Source: Gordionus sp. m RMFG-2023 (lineage: Eukaryota; Nematomorpha; Gordioida; Chordodea; Parachordodidae). Taken from it: 64,000 nt of DNA. Both the position numbers and the translations under genes were made by a program. Of the stretch, positions 1 to 11,639 are shown in pieces. The stretch spans positions 33,404,508 through 33,468,507 of the forward strand of contig NC_088776.1 in NCBI RefSeq assembly GCF_954871325.1, in the 5' to 3' direction. The number at the start of each line of letters is the position of its first letter. The stretch's first letter is position 1. The notes under the pieces were generated by a model. It was not told where the DNA came from. It saw nothing but the letters and a program-made list of their open reading frames with translations, and did no database searches.

Positions 1-734
1 AACCTAAAAAATTATATGTATATATATATACTTTTCCAGGGGCCTCGCTAGCCTTTACAATCTCAGGGGCTCAACTAAAAAAAATTTATGGGGGGCTTCG
101 CCTCCCATGCCCCCCCCCCCCAGTAATATATTATACATTTTTTAAATTTGTTAACTCTGAACAATTATTCTGAATTTTAATTTTCTCATTTATTATATTA
201 TGCATACAAAATAAACTGGCATATAAATAATTAAAACATTACAAGACACTTCTAAAAATAAAATTTTTTAATACAAAATCTATTTATTACAGTATAAAAT
301 ATTTTCGAATGCTGATATAAAAAAAATTTGCGTCTAAAGAATTACAAGTGATAAAAAATATTAATTATATGCCTCAATTGATAATAGTTTTTAAAAACCA
401 CATGCAATAATATAATTCTTAGCAACTTACATTGACAAAGGTTATCAAACTAATATAACTCTCTGTTATCATTTTATACAATGTTTTATAGAATGGACTA
501 ATAAGGAAAAATTTATAGGCCTAAACCAAATCAACAATTCTTGAAGAAGTAAGTATAAACGATCAATCCAAATCATAAAACTATTAAGTGGTTAGAGCTT
601 CCTTTTAGATGACATAAGTAGCTAGATAAGTAATCGAGAAAATTATTGCGAGATATTAAATTTCTAAATTATCATCCATTTTAAATAGTATATAATATAT
701 AAACGACTACACAGTTGACCATAATTGTTTATCT

Positions 735-1146
735 TGTTGTGAATGTTAGAATTTATTTGCATAAAGATTTCTTTTAGATTTTGTTGTACTTTATATGTAA
801 TTTGCATAAAGAATTCTTGTGGATTTATTGTTATAACGCGTGATAAAAAGATTATATTTGAATAGTTATGATTAGTTATAAGAAGATTGAAAAGAATATA
901 AAAAGGCAAATTTTTACGATACAAAGAATCTTTGATGTTTTTTTAAATTATTAACTTTTTTAATTATATTATATTTTATTTTATTTTTTTTATGATTTTT
1001 ACTATTATAATTTTGAATAAAGAATTAAAGTTGATTTTATGATTTCGTGATTCCTAATTATCATTAATTTCCTTTATATATATATATTTGTTTTCTATTT
1101 TTATATTTAGGTTTTGATGCACAATGACAAACTTGTCGTTGTGACA
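735..1146. repeat. Left LTR (412 bp)
   Basis: Starts TGTTGTGAATG and ends GTTGTGACA. It pairs with the right LTR at 3013-3424 at the same length. A TATCT target duplication lies immediately to its left. Confidence 0.85.
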
Positions 1147-3012
1147 AAGGTGTTGGAGAGCGGAGGAGACCGGCCCTTTACAACCTTCAGTCTGTGACCG
1201 GTGGGACAACAAGGAGATGTGTCAAACTGTATTCTAATACAAAAAAAAAATTCCAGAAGAACAATCTAAAATTAAAGACAAAGGTAACATTCATAGTAGA
1301 TAGAGATAATTGTGTTTAGTTATTTAAAGGTGATAATTAGGAATTTTATATTTAGAAGTTACTGGTAAACTAAAAACCAATGGAATTTTGAAACTAATAA
1401 AGACTATGATATTTTAGATTTTAGAATTATTATCAAGTGATCACTAGAAATAACTTTGATAAAGAAATAGAAACATAAATTGCGAAAGTTAATATTTAAC
1501 TAATAGGTTGCTGAGATATAATAATTAAAAAATTCGGTGAATAAGATTAGAATATAACTTTATTGTTAGGAAATAGTTGATTAAATTCTTATTGAAGATT
1601 TACGTTTAACTTTTATTTTAAGGGCTGCGAGAGATAAAACAGCCTCAAGGATTAATGTGAATTAGTATATTAGGTTGTAGATTAACCAAAAAATCTTCAT
1701 AGAGAGAATCGGCTTTTCGTCATTAGAAAATTTATGCCGCAATCGAGCTCAATTTGAGATCGGATTTTTATTTTGAATCATGAATAAGATTTAAGAAGAA
1801 TCATACAATATTATTCTAATAATACAAAAGGAAAAACATGCTTTAGAAATATACATTTCAGTTTTCAACAACGGTTGTGCGAAAAATTATAATGATTAGA
1901 TTTCATAAGTTCTTCAAAGACGTGGGGTGAAAACCATAGTGATTAGAATTAAGAGGTTGTATAAACGTAAGTATGAAAATTTTTATGATTAGGTCATTGA
2001 TTTCTCAACAACGTATGTATGAAAGAGATTTATATATTTCAGCAGTTTTTTTTAAAGACTGAGTGTCAAAGAGTACATGAGGAAATAAATACACAATGAT
2101 AATTTTTTTAAAAAGATAGGTTTTGATATATATTTTAGAATAGGATTTTTAGATATAAATTTAGACATGGCTGAAAAGAAGATAAGATCAATAGCTAAAG
2201 GATGAGTACAAGTAAATTTTTCAATGAAAATATGGGTCTAGGCTTCATTAAGGGGAGAGGGGTGATAGAATGTGATATATTTATATAATTTATTATATTT
2301 TGCTACGTATTATAAAATTTAAGATTTAGTATAATTTACGCCATTTATTAAAGGCAGAATTAGTTTAGAGGAGATAAATGTAGATATGTAAATAGATTAA
2401 TTTAGGTAGAAGTAGATTAGATGTGATTACCCGATATCTCAGCAAGGGCAAACTGTCGTAGAAGACCCGGAAGTCTGAAAGATAGATAGGATTACAAGAA
2501 TTAGAGGCAACAACCAATCAATTACAAGAGAAAGGGGGAAAACAAGCAATTTGATAGAAAAGAGGGTCAAGACGTTATGCTACAATCGTTAATCGCGGAT
2601 CAATAATAGCCAATTATTATCGAGACTTGAGTCTAAGATACGGAAATCGACAATCATAGGAACAAGAATTCGTGAAAAACCATCGTTTATCGCAGACCAA
2701 TCGTTTATCGAGATAAAAAGCTAATCGTGGATTACAAGAGAATGATAGAAAACAAGCTATGATGAAACTGGATGGCATCGATAATCGTTCATCAAGAGTG
2801 GATCGTGGAAAACAAGCGTTTATCAAGTTCGTCAGTGGCCTACAGAGATAAAAAGCTGATCATTTCCCAGGGTGACAAGCGACAGATAGAATTCAAAAAT
2901 TTCAAGCGACAGAGCCTTCGTTAGAACTTAGAAGACAGCAAAAATTAAGAAGAATAAGTCGAGATCGAAAGAAGACATTCGCAGTATGTTGGGTCTAATT
3001 TAAGTAGGGAGG
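1147..3012. other. Interior of the LTR retrotransposon, no gene recognised
   Basis: About 1.9 kb without a long frame. A GC-richer leader of about 80 bp follows the left LTR. Between about 2500 and 2880 degenerate short motifs recur (variants of ATCGTTTATCG and ACAAGAGAA...GAAAACAAGC), like a decayed internal tandem repeat. I could not assign a primer-binding site. Confidence 0.5.
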
Positions 3013-3424
3013 TGTTGTGAATGTTAGAATTAATTTGCATAAAGATTTCTTTTGGATTTTGTTGTACTTTATATGTAATTTGCATAAAGAATTCTTGTGG
3101 ATTTATTGTTATAACGCGTGATAAAAAGATTATATTTGAATAGTTATGATTAGTTATAAGAAGATTGAAAAGAGTATAAAAAGGCAAATTTTTACGATAC
3201 AAAGAATCTTTGATGTTTTTTAAAATTATTAACTTTTTTAATTATATTTTATTTTCTTTTATTTTTTTTATGATTTTTACTATTATAATTTTGAATAAAG
3301 AATTAAAGTTGATTTTATGATTTCGTGATTCCTAATTATTATTAATTTCCTTTATATATATATATTTGTTTTCTATTTTTATATTTAGGTTTTGATGCAC
3401 AATGACAAACTTGTCGTTGTGACA
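3013..3424. repeat. Right LTR (412 bp)
   Basis: Same ends and length as the left LTR. It is preceded by a purine-rich tract at about 3002-3012 and followed by TATCT at 3425-3429. Confidence 0.85.
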
Positions 3425-4712
3425 TATCTAAAATATGCACTTATATGCTCTCAGCCGTTGTAGTAATAATCTTAAATTACATAGCAACACAAATAATAGA
3501 TGCTGGTTAATTTGCAGTAATAGCCATGACACTCACTATGTAAGCTAGTATCAAAATTTATTATGTTGGATAAATTGATAAAATAAAAATACAAAAAATC
3601 TTTGGAAGAAATAATTGTGCAAATATATTGAAGCCTTGAGTTATTTACACGGCAAGGATGCCATATTAGAAATGAAACATTTTGGAACTATAAAATAAAT
3701 AGAAGAATGATATGATGAAACAATTAAGATTTTATATATTGTCACACCACCTCTAGTGGTATATTATATCCAATGATCTTAAAATAATAGTAGTTTGTAA
3801 AAATATCAAAAATACTTGTATTAAAAATTTAACTCAAAACTGTTTTTTGAAAAAGAAAAAAATAGCTTTCCTAACGTATAAAAGAAAAGATATCAAATTT
3901 ATTACATCTATTGTAGGATGAATAATAAAATATATTTTTAAAATATTTATAACTAAATAGATGGCGTTAAATGCTTGAAAGCAAATTGTTACTATATTTA
4001 TTATCAAAAGCATTTGTTAGTAAAATTCATTATAATGTAATATATTATAACTGTCAAACGTATATAAAAGTGGCATTTTATCTAATATTTTATAAACAAC
4101 TGTATATAATAGAGGATTATAAACTATATGTATACTTACTTACTTTTTATTATACTTATTTGGACCTTGAAAATATTTTTATGAATAGGTATGATAATAA
4201 AATTTAAAAATAAATATACAGTTGATTAGTCATTTTGAACTCTGCTAATTACAATATTAAATTTTTTAGTTTTCGATTTATAAATGATTTTATTTATTTA
4301 ATTAGGGTTATAAAATAATTTAAATAATAATAGTCAATTAAGCTTCAACTGTTAATGCTAAATTAATATTTAGTGAGTGATATTGATATTCTATTTTTAA
4401 CACAAAATTTGATTGCTAGCCAACATAGTGAAAACATAATTTATATGTATTAATTTAATCTAATATTTAAAATAGTATTCATTTAATAAATATTTAGATA
4501 GTTTTATTAATTTTTAAATAATAAAATAAAATCTATATTTTACTTAATAGAATTATAAAAGAAATCTTTCAGGGGCAATCAAAAAAATTTATTTTTAGTT
4601 CAAGGGGTTAAGATTAGATTAAAAAATTTTTTTTGCTTCAAGGGGCTATTCAAATTTTCCAGTGGGCTCGAGCCCCTGCGTTTCCCCCCCTAGCGACGCC
4701 ACTGTACTTTTC

Positions 4713-5068
4713 AAAAGTAAATAACAATCAATGTAACTATTAGAAATATATTAACATTTTTAGCCACAAATTTTTAGAAAATGATCTTATCGCATCTTTA
4801 AAATTTTTTTCTAAAATTAAGATGTTTAGTTTTAACATTGTCTTTTTTTTTATAATACTTTTATTCTTAAATGTATCATCTTTTAAGTACGATTTAAGTT
4901 TTATTATCTTCAAAGTGTTATGTTTTCGAAATTTTTTATCACTTTTAATATTTAATATTCTTTGTATTTTAACATGTGATCAATGGATTTCAATTTGTGA
5001 GATTCAACTTTGAAATTATAATTTTTTTAACATTTGTCCTTAATTTCTTCATTAATAAGTTCTTTATT
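4713..5068. other. AT-rich stretch, nothing recognised
   Basis: AT-rich sequence between the hAT element and the Asn-rich relic. The short open frames here are low-complexity Leu/Phe/Ile runs with no recognisable motif. Confidence 0.5.
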
Positions 5069-5695
5069 TTATTTTGTTTCCATGTATGATAATCCTCTCA
5101 AACTATCAGAAATAAAGAAACCAGATTTTTTTTCTAAATCAATTGATTTTTTATCTTTTATTTTTATAATTTTACTACAAGTTTTATTATTATTTTTATT
5201 ATGGGAATTTTTATGATTTTTACTATTACAATAATTATATTCATTTTAATTTTTATATTGATTATTTTTATAATAGTTACCAGGATTATTTCTATTATGA
5301 CAATTATTTTCATTATAATTTTTATATTATTCTTATATAGTTAACAGGATTATTTCTATTATGACAATTATTTTCATTATAATTTTTATATTCATTATTC
5401 TTATAATAGTTACCAGGTATATTTCTATTATGACAATTATTTTCATTATAATTTTTATATTTATTATTCTTAAAATAGTTACCAGGATTATTTCTATTAT
5501 GAAAATTATTTTCATTATAATTTTTATATTATCCTTTAAATAGTTACCAGGATTATTTTTATTATTATAACTTTTCTTATAATGAATTTTAGACTGAAAA
5601 TTGTCAATATTATGATTTTTATAATGATTATTAGCTGTAACATTATTGTTTAATAAATATTTTTCAAGGTTTTCTCTGTATTCATTTATATCCAT
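5069..5695 (-). pseudogene. Relic of an Asn-rich tandem-repeat protein
   Basis: On the - strand an ATG at 5695 opens a frame starting MDINEYRENLEKYLLNN. It runs into units of about 22-23 residues rich in Asn, Tyr and Lys, with the core NPGNYYKNNEYKNYNENN. A distinct non-repetitive tail, containing KSGFFISDSLRGLSYMETK, ends at a stop at 5069-5071. The frame is not kept across the repeats, so it is broken in at least two places. I do not recognise the family. It could be a decayed host repeat protein or the leading protein of a mobile element. The unit periodicity and the sensible tail argue that it was once coding. Confidence 0.4.
5215..5570. repeat. Tandem repeat, about 64-69 bp unit, 4-5 copies
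   Basis: The phrase ACCAGGATTATTTCTATTATG and variants recur at about 5280, 5345, 5413, 5482 and 5547, followed each time by ATTTTCATTATAATTTTTATATT. This is the DNA form of the Asn-rich protein repeat on the - strand. Unit lengths differ slightly, which fits loss of frame. Confidence 0.75.
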
Positions 5696-5699
5696 TATG

Positions 5700-6076
5700 A
5701 TTGATTAATATTTAGGTTATAAGTTATTTTATGTTATAAGTTATGACTTTAATTTGGAATGGTATTTTAATTTACAATAACTTTTCTGCTTATGTGCATT
5801 GGAATTGTCTTGTAAATCATTGTTGATTTCACTATATAGAATTCATAGCTTTGTGTCCAACTTCCATACTGCTTCTTGATCATCACATTGAGTTGCATAT
5901 CTAAATTTTGTTTTTTAAATTGAGTAGAATTATTTTTAAATCATGTTAACATTAGCTATAACTTGTTCATACATATTTTTTTAGTTTATATTTAAATATA
6001 ATTTAAGAATTTTGATTTCCCAGGTAAAGAAAACCTGAAGAAATTTTTTCTACTATCAAACATTTTCCGTATATAA
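5700..6076. other. AT-rich stretch, nothing recognised
   Basis: No frame, RNA or terminal-repeat signature seen between the Asn-rich relic and the GGCCCG-family element. Confidence 0.4.
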
Positions 6077-8000
6077 CAGATCAGGAGGCCCGGCCTGGGT
6101 ACATGGGCCGGACCTCACCCGGTGCACCATGTAATATTATAAACAAGGTGTAAAACTACAGGTAAGTTTATTTTTAAATAACTAAATATTATAAGTTAAA
6201 AGTGTTTTGGATCTATATATATATCTTGTATAATTTGAATAAATAAGTTAACACGAAGGTTAAATATAATATAAAAATAAGTTTAAATAAGAATAAACAA
6301 ATAATATTAATGAGGTATTTGAATAAAGATAATTTAATGAGTGCATGATATAAAATTTAACTTATTACTATTTAATGACAAAATATATAATTAATCAATA
6401 TTTTAGTTTATTAATATTCCTATCATATAACAACTTCACCATTTTAATATATCTTTTTCCGGATCAATATTTTCTGTATTCTCTTTTATATTCAAATTCA
6501 TATAAACTTCAAGGTCATTTGTTTCCTTTTTCTGATAAAATAATTTTTAAATTGGTTTTTATTTGTTTTAGTTCACTGTTTGATAAAAAGTGCAATTTAA
6601 ATCCTCTTGAAGAATATTATTAAAGCATAGCAGTACTTTATATAAAGTAGGATTAATATCTTTTTCTAGTTCTTTAATAGCTTTATCAAAAGGATATAAA
6701 GTATCAATTAAATTTTTTAAAATAATTTTTTCCAAGTTTTCCATTTTATTAATATCGGATGATAAAAAATTACCGATATCATCATATTGGTTATAAATAG
6801 ATCTCAACATATATAGTTTCGAATTCCATTTTGTTTCAATATCTTGCTGTAATGTTTTGTCCAAAAATTGATTCATGCCACTTTGTTTAAAATACATGAT
6901 TAAATTTTAGTAGAAATAAGGGGTTAATATTTTATAGGAGCGATAATTTTCAAAAATTGTTCCTTAAAGGTATTTCAAAGAACTGTATTTAACAGATGTG
7001 TGCTGCAACTTATTCTGGTATATTTTCCCAGGGCTTTAATTATATTAGCTCCTTGATCAGATATAAATATTATATTTTTAACGTGATCGGGAATTATTCC
7101 CATTATGGCAAAATTTATAGCTATGTATGTTCTAAGCGGTATTTTTCTCTTCTTTAAACTTACTAGTAAATAAACATGTTTATATAAATCAACTTCGATA
7201 TAATGAATAGAAACGGTCAAATAGGAAATTTTTTGAAGGAATTTGTCCAGATATTAATGGTAGCAGATGTTTTTATTAAGTAATTGAACATTTATTCTAT
7301 TCATCAAATTTGTTCTAATTTGAATTCGAGTAAAATGTTTAGCCATCTCCGGTTATCGAGTCAAAAGCACGCATATAGCCGGAATAGTTGATCATGGTAT
7401 CACATATTTTTTTTTAATAGTTAGGAAGTATTTATATATATATATATATAGTTTTCTTGAATATTGAGTAGTTTTAGGAATAGATGAATTGTCATTCTTA
7501 CCGCACTTGTGACATCTTAAGTGAGAATTACCATATATATACATTTTTTACATTTAACATAGTCAATTATCATCAAAACATCTTCAAAATTTCCCCATAT
7601 TTTGCTATATGTCCCATTCTTTTGATCTTTTAAAAAAATTATATCCATTAATTTTTTAATTATATTTTAAATTTTATAAAAAATTTATAATTTAAATATT
7701 ATAAAAAGGTTACAATTTATTATACCCAAAGTAAAAGATATATGTCATATGGCCCCTAGTTTCCAAATAAATAAAATTAAATATTTTTATTTTACTAATA
7801 AAAAATGTGGGCGCCTTTTCTCTTAGGAAAAATTTATAAAAGTTGATTACCAAAATAAAAGATACATGTCATATGGCGTCTAGTTTCTACAAAAAAAATT
7901 AAATATTACTTTTTATTTTACAATAAAAATATTAGCGGCAATTAATTAATTATATTTAAACAAGGCCCGACCCGATCCGGTAAAAATAATAATATATATC
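6077..8000 (-). mobile_element. hAT relic of the GGCCCG family (ends approximate)
   Basis: GC-rich GGCCCGGCC motifs lie near 6090-6125 and 7965-7980, around a decayed hAT transposase on the - strand. Two subterminal blocks (about 7725-7795 and 7850-7930, AAAATAAAAGATAYATGTCATATGGCG...TTTTTATTTTAC) also occur inside the MITEs at 9992-10324 and 34469-34891. This copy is therefore a coding relative of those MITEs. I could not find a clean terminal repeat pair or target duplication, so both ends are estimates. Confidence 0.55.
6390..7640 (-). pseudogene. Decayed hAT transposase with BED-type finger
   Basis: Read on the - strand, the N-terminal side (about 7640-7490) gives WGNFEDV then CKKC and GNSHLRCHKC, a BED zinc-finger pattern. 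Next comes ISDQGANIIKALGKYTRISC followed by STHLLN (about 7060-6980), the hAT catalytic block with D, AN and C..H. Then come ETKWNSKLYMLRSI (about 6830-6790) and a C-terminal stretch with ENTENIDPEKDILKW (about 6450-6480). The pieces lie in different frames, so the gene is dead; the target-joining dimerisation end was not found. The order matches other hAT transposases. Confidence 0.7.
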
Positions 8001-8262
8001 GTAAAAATAATTGTAAAATAATAATGTTTATTTTTGTTTCTACCCGTTTTTTCAATTTTTTTATCAGGTTTATATACATTTTTTTAATAGGTAATCTAAA
8101 AAAATCATTCCAGTAAAAGTTACGTTTTTTTATTAGATTCTAATACAAAAAAACTAATATGAAAATCGTATAATGTTATACAAAAAATTAACAAATCTAA
8201 AACTTTAAAATCAAATAAAATAAAACATATCTTAAGGATATATAAAAAAACAAATCGTTATT
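8001..8262. other. AT-rich stretch, nothing recognised
   Basis: AT-rich spacer between the hAT relic and the coding-like segment at 8263. Confidence 0.4.
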
Positions 8263-8453
8263 TCAACATTCCACTTTCCAAGAAAACCCTCCATGCATTT
8301 CTTCATGGTCCCATAATGAAACGATTGTTGTAGTAGTAGGTTGATTTCCGTTATATAGTCTGCCATCGTTAGCATCACAATGAAGGTAGTTGGCCATATT
8401 CGAATTTTCACTTTGGCCTTCGCAGTTTGGGTAGATTTCGATACACGAAATCC
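8263..8453 (-). pseudogene. Coding-like segment, unrecognised Cys-containing protein end
   Basis: The - strand is open for about 67 codons up to a TGA at 8263-8265, with varied, non-AT-biased residues: CIEIYPNCEGQSENSNMANY, then LHCDANDGRLYNGN, then IVSLWDHEEMHGGFSWKVEC at the end. It has four cysteines. There is no Met start in this frame; an AG at 8454-8457 (CAAG on the - strand) could be a splice acceptor, which would make this a terminal exon. A second frame upstream (ATG at about 8506, MITAKLKQSNENDLVSTRDF) overlaps it, so a decayed gene is equally possible. I do not recognise the family. Confidence 0.35.
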
Positions 8454-8519
8454 CTTGTCGATACTAAATCGTTTTCATTGCTTTGCTTAAGTTTGGCCGT
8501 GATCATTACTTGAGTTTTA

Positions 8520-9112
8520 ATAATTTTATCTAAAGATCTTTTAATAGTTATAGTCGTTTATTAAATTTTGTTAAACAAGTTTCTATTTATACCATTATTT
8601 AAGGCAGGGTTTGATTTTTAACTACAAAGCTAATTTTGAATAGTAGAAGAAAAGAAATGGGGAAGTAATATATAAATATAAAATTAATTATTTAAATTAT
8701 TAAAATAATTTATTGATTTATAGGAAGAAAAGGCAATATAAAAAATACATATTTTTTAATAAAATGTCATATATTTAGCTATAAAGATAAAAATTCTAAG
8801 ATTAGAAGAAAAAAAAAACTATGTTATTTTCTTGACAATAAATTATGGATAAATTTTTTTTTTTAAATTGCTTTCATTTAACCATGAATTATTATTAATA
8901 ATAAAAACATTATTTTTATAGTTTTTTACATAAATCATCTATGCAAAAATGGAAAGAGCTATTAAAAGAGACATGAGTTACGATAAAGCTTAAATCAAGT
9001 CAAATACATTTTCTTAGATAATGATAATTTTTTTTAATAGCATTTTCCTAAGGGAATTCCAAAGACATAATTAAGCATTATTTCTAATATATTATAAAGA
9101 TAAATATTTAGT
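8520..9112. other. AT-rich stretch, nothing recognised
   Basis: Very AT-rich sequence between two coding-like segments on the - strand. It could be an intron if they belong together, but no donor/acceptor pair convinced me. Confidence 0.35.
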
Positions 9113-9441
9113 TTATTCAATTTCTAAGATATCATAATTATATACGCTAAGGTCACCCTCAGTAGTGTAATTCGAAGATAGATAGAGAACTGATGGGTAT
9201 AAATCGCTAAAATCATCTTACAACTAATTTCATTTTTATAGTAATAGATTCGATCCGAAAAACCTTTATTAAATACCTGAGATTTAGATGATGGTTTCAT
9301 AACCGGTGACTTCTCTTTAATAAACAGCATTCTGGGCATTATTAATAATCTTATGTCAATTACAGGATCTCTTAACATGTCTAAATCGGTATTTTCTCTC
9401 ACAAATTCTATTATCCTAATCAGTTGCATAGCTAGAAATCT
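9113..9441 (-). pseudogene. Coding relic, weak resemblance to family B DNA polymerase
   Basis: The - strand reads MQLIRIIEFVRENTDLDMLR...DIRLL and, after a change of frame, a segment starting DDFSDLYPSVLYLSSNYTTE and ending at a stop at 9113-9115. DFSDLYPSV resembles motif A of family B DNA polymerases (DFxSLYPS), and TDLDMLRDPV resembles the DVDILR block that precedes it in protein-primed polymerases of Polinton-like elements. The match rests on short motifs only. The copy is broken and short. If the reading is right, it is a fossil of a Polinton- or virus-like element; otherwise it is an unrecognised decayed gene. Confidence 0.25.
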
Positions 9442-9991
9442 TCTTTAGAGGCGGGCCACACCTATAAACGTCGGGGAGGTCCAGACCCCCATTAAAGGGC
9501 CTTCTACCATTTTGCTTGCCTTCGGTGGGGTGCATTTTTAAAACCATATTTCTGCCTATTTTTCTCTATATATTAAACTCTAATAATATCAGGTCAATTC
9601 TAATTAAAATAATAAAAAATTCGACATTTAATCATTTTTATTATATTAAAAAATTATTATACTTTTATTATTTTATAAGATAAATATAATGACATCTTAT
9701 AAATATCAGGAAAAGAGGCAAAAGATTCCCTTGTTTTTAAGGAAAGTTAACTCTTACTAAATCAAATATATAAACACTTTTATACATCCCTCTAAATTTT
9801 TCTTTAAAGACTTCAAAAATAAATGTTATTTAAATCATTTTAGTTTTTTTCATAATTTAAAGTTAATCAGTGTGATTGGTTGATAATAAATAACTCAATT
9901 TATTAATATATAAATGTTATATTTTATTTTTGATAAATATCAAATTTAGCATTAATTATAAATGATATATATATATATATTATATATATAT

Positions 9992-10324
9992 TAGTGATCT
10001 GCATCGGGCCTAATTTTTCAAGCCCGGCCTGGCTAAAATTTTTTTTAAATTTAGAAATTAATTTTTATAATTGCTCAAAATAAAAGATATATGTTATATG
10101 GCGTCTGCTTTCTATAAATAAAATCAAATATTTTTATTTTACATATAAAATACAACATAAAATTGATAAATTTAAATATATATAAAATATTTCCAAAGCC
10201 CGACCCGACCCGGCCCGAATATTAGGCCCAACGCAGCCTGAGCCCAATTTTTTATAGAAAAAATAGGTCCGGCTTAAAGTTAAGGCCGGGTACGGCGGGC
10301 CAGGCCTACTTTTGCAGATCTCTA
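9992..10324. mobile_element. hAT MITE, GGCCCG family
   Basis: Left end TAGTGATCTGCA and right end TGCAGATCTCTA are near-perfect inverses. An 8-bp ATATATAT flanks it on both sides (9984-9991 and 10325-10332), although that is low complexity. GC-rich CCCGGCC and GGGCCTAAT motifs sit just inside both ends. The middle carries the AAAATAAAAGATATATG...GGCGTCT block shared with the hAT relic at 6077-8000. Confidence 0.8.
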
Positions 10325-10579
10325 ATATATATTACATTATAGGGTAAAATAGTAAATTTGTAATAAAACATTAAAAAAATAAAACAATGTGTGTTTATAT
10401 ATTTGCATAATACTTAAAAAATAAATGACGATCCAATGTATAATATAAAACAAAACAGATGTAAAAAATACATTATAATTTTAAAAAAATTTAATATTTT
10501 GATTTTCGTTTTTTTCTTTATTCCGATTTTCTACATATTCCCTTAAAATATATTACAATAAATTATATTTTTATAAATT

Positions 10580-11610
10580 AACCTTAACTCATAGGTTTTC
10601 TCGATAACCAATCTCCAAATATTGATGCATCTTATTATAATAATTTGAAAAGTCATAAGGAATAGTAAATTTATTAAGAATTGATGTTACATTATGAACG
10701 ATTTCGTGTCTTGTATTTGGTCGGGCATTGATTAACCGGTCTTTGCTTTTGAATACTCCAAAGAAAGAAGAAATTTTCTATTGGGTTAAGCCGCAGCGAA
10801 TAGGGTGGTAAATATTCTATTCACTCTTTAAAGCTAAAATGGTTTTTATGGATCTATACATTGTCCATAACAATAACGGCATCACTTGATATAATATTAA
10901 TAAGTTAAGTTCTATCATATAATCTTGAAATAATAGACTATTATAAAGTCCTTGGATGATGCGATAGATAACACCTTTGATTACAATTGTACATATACTT
11001 ATATTTTTACCCTTAAATGGTGGGACATTCAAGGTTGGTGTAACGATATATGGGGCCCATGCATAAACAGGCACAGCATGTAAATTCATGCCTGTCTCGT
11101 CTAAGAATATTATTTTTTCTTTGGCTATGTTTATTATTTTTATACAATAAATTTGGCATATATTGATAGCGCCCGGTGTGTTTCTCCTCTTTTCCTGCAC
11201 ATTTTTTGGACCATCCTATTTTTTAAATATATTTTCTATAGTTCCTTTGTTTTTAGGAAATCCCGGAGGTAAATTTTCTATAATATCTTTAATTGTGAAT
11301 GTATTGTCAGTCATTAAAAGATCTATTATTTTTCTTTCAGTATTGAAGGTGTCTTTTCTTTCTACCTTTCTTTTCAATTTCATAATCTTTCAAAGGGCCT
11401 CCTATGATTTTGGGAAATGTTTTGCGTCTTAATTTATTTATAGGCGATAAAGGCATATCTATATACTTTGTGATATCTATTTTCATTCACTCTCTCTTAG
11501 GTATAGATAATCATTTTTTCGTTATATCTATTTTTTCCTTATTTCAGTTTTATATTTTCTTATTGGAATTGCCGAGATTAAATTTGTTATCGATAATAGA
11601 ATAGTACTTA
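10580..11610 (-). mobile_element. IS630/Tc1-mariner-like DNA transposon relic
   Basis: A decayed DDE transposase occupies the - strand. On the N-terminal side MPLSPINKLRRKTFPKIIGG (about 11450-11390) leads into a helix-turn-helix-like part, RKIIDLLMTDNTFTIKDIIE (about 11335-11275). The catalytic core has IIFLDETGMNLHAVPVYAWA (about 11125-11065) and KGKNISICTIV. The second acidic motif is blurred near LLLWTMYRSIKT. The last motif is LNPIENF (about 10785), then INARPNTRHEIVHNVTSILN. FLDETG and LNPIE are the D and E motifs of the IS630/Tc1 group. Several frame changes and an in-frame stop near 11205 break it. Terminal repeats were not located. Confidence 0.75.
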
Positions 11611-11639
11611 ATAGATAAAAAATAATCAGGAATTGACGT

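Larger units (their letters stand above)
735..3424. mobile_element. LTR retrotransposon nested in the hAT element
   Basis: Two 412-bp direct repeats (735-1146 and 3013-3424) begin TGTTGTGAATG and end GTTGTGACA, so they carry the TG...CA ends of LTRs. A 5-bp target-site duplication, TATCT, flanks the pair (730-734 and 3425-3429). A purine-rich stretch (AAGTAGGGAGG) directly precedes the right LTR, as a polypurine tract would. The 1.87 kb interior shows no recognisable gag or pol frame, so it looks like a small non-autonomous (TRIM/LARD-like) or internally decayed copy. The LTRs look about 98% identical by eye, so it is young and younger than the host hAT element. Family (Gypsy, BEL or Copia) cannot be assigned. 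Confidence 0.85.
37..4704. mobile_element. hAT-superfamily element (CAGTGGCGTCGCTAG family), no transposase seen
   Basis: The left end reads CAGGGGCCTCGCTAG and the right end is its near inverse, CTAGCGACGCCACTG, with two mismatches in 15. An exact 8-bp target-site duplication, TACTTTTC, flanks it at 29-36 and 4705-4712. These are hallmarks of the hAT superfamily. G-runs and C-runs lie just inside both ends. No transposase-like frame was found in the parts outside the nested LTR retrotransposon (37-729 and 3430-4704), so this copy is non-autonomous. Part of its 4.67 kb comes from the nested insertion at 735-3424. The short element 57948-58092 and the left end at 15529 belong to the same family. 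Confidence 0.88.

Noticed and set aside
664-924. 86-residue frame on the - strand, and its twin at 2945-3202
   Set aside because: Both lie in the two LTRs and are the same sequence; they show the repeat, not a gene.
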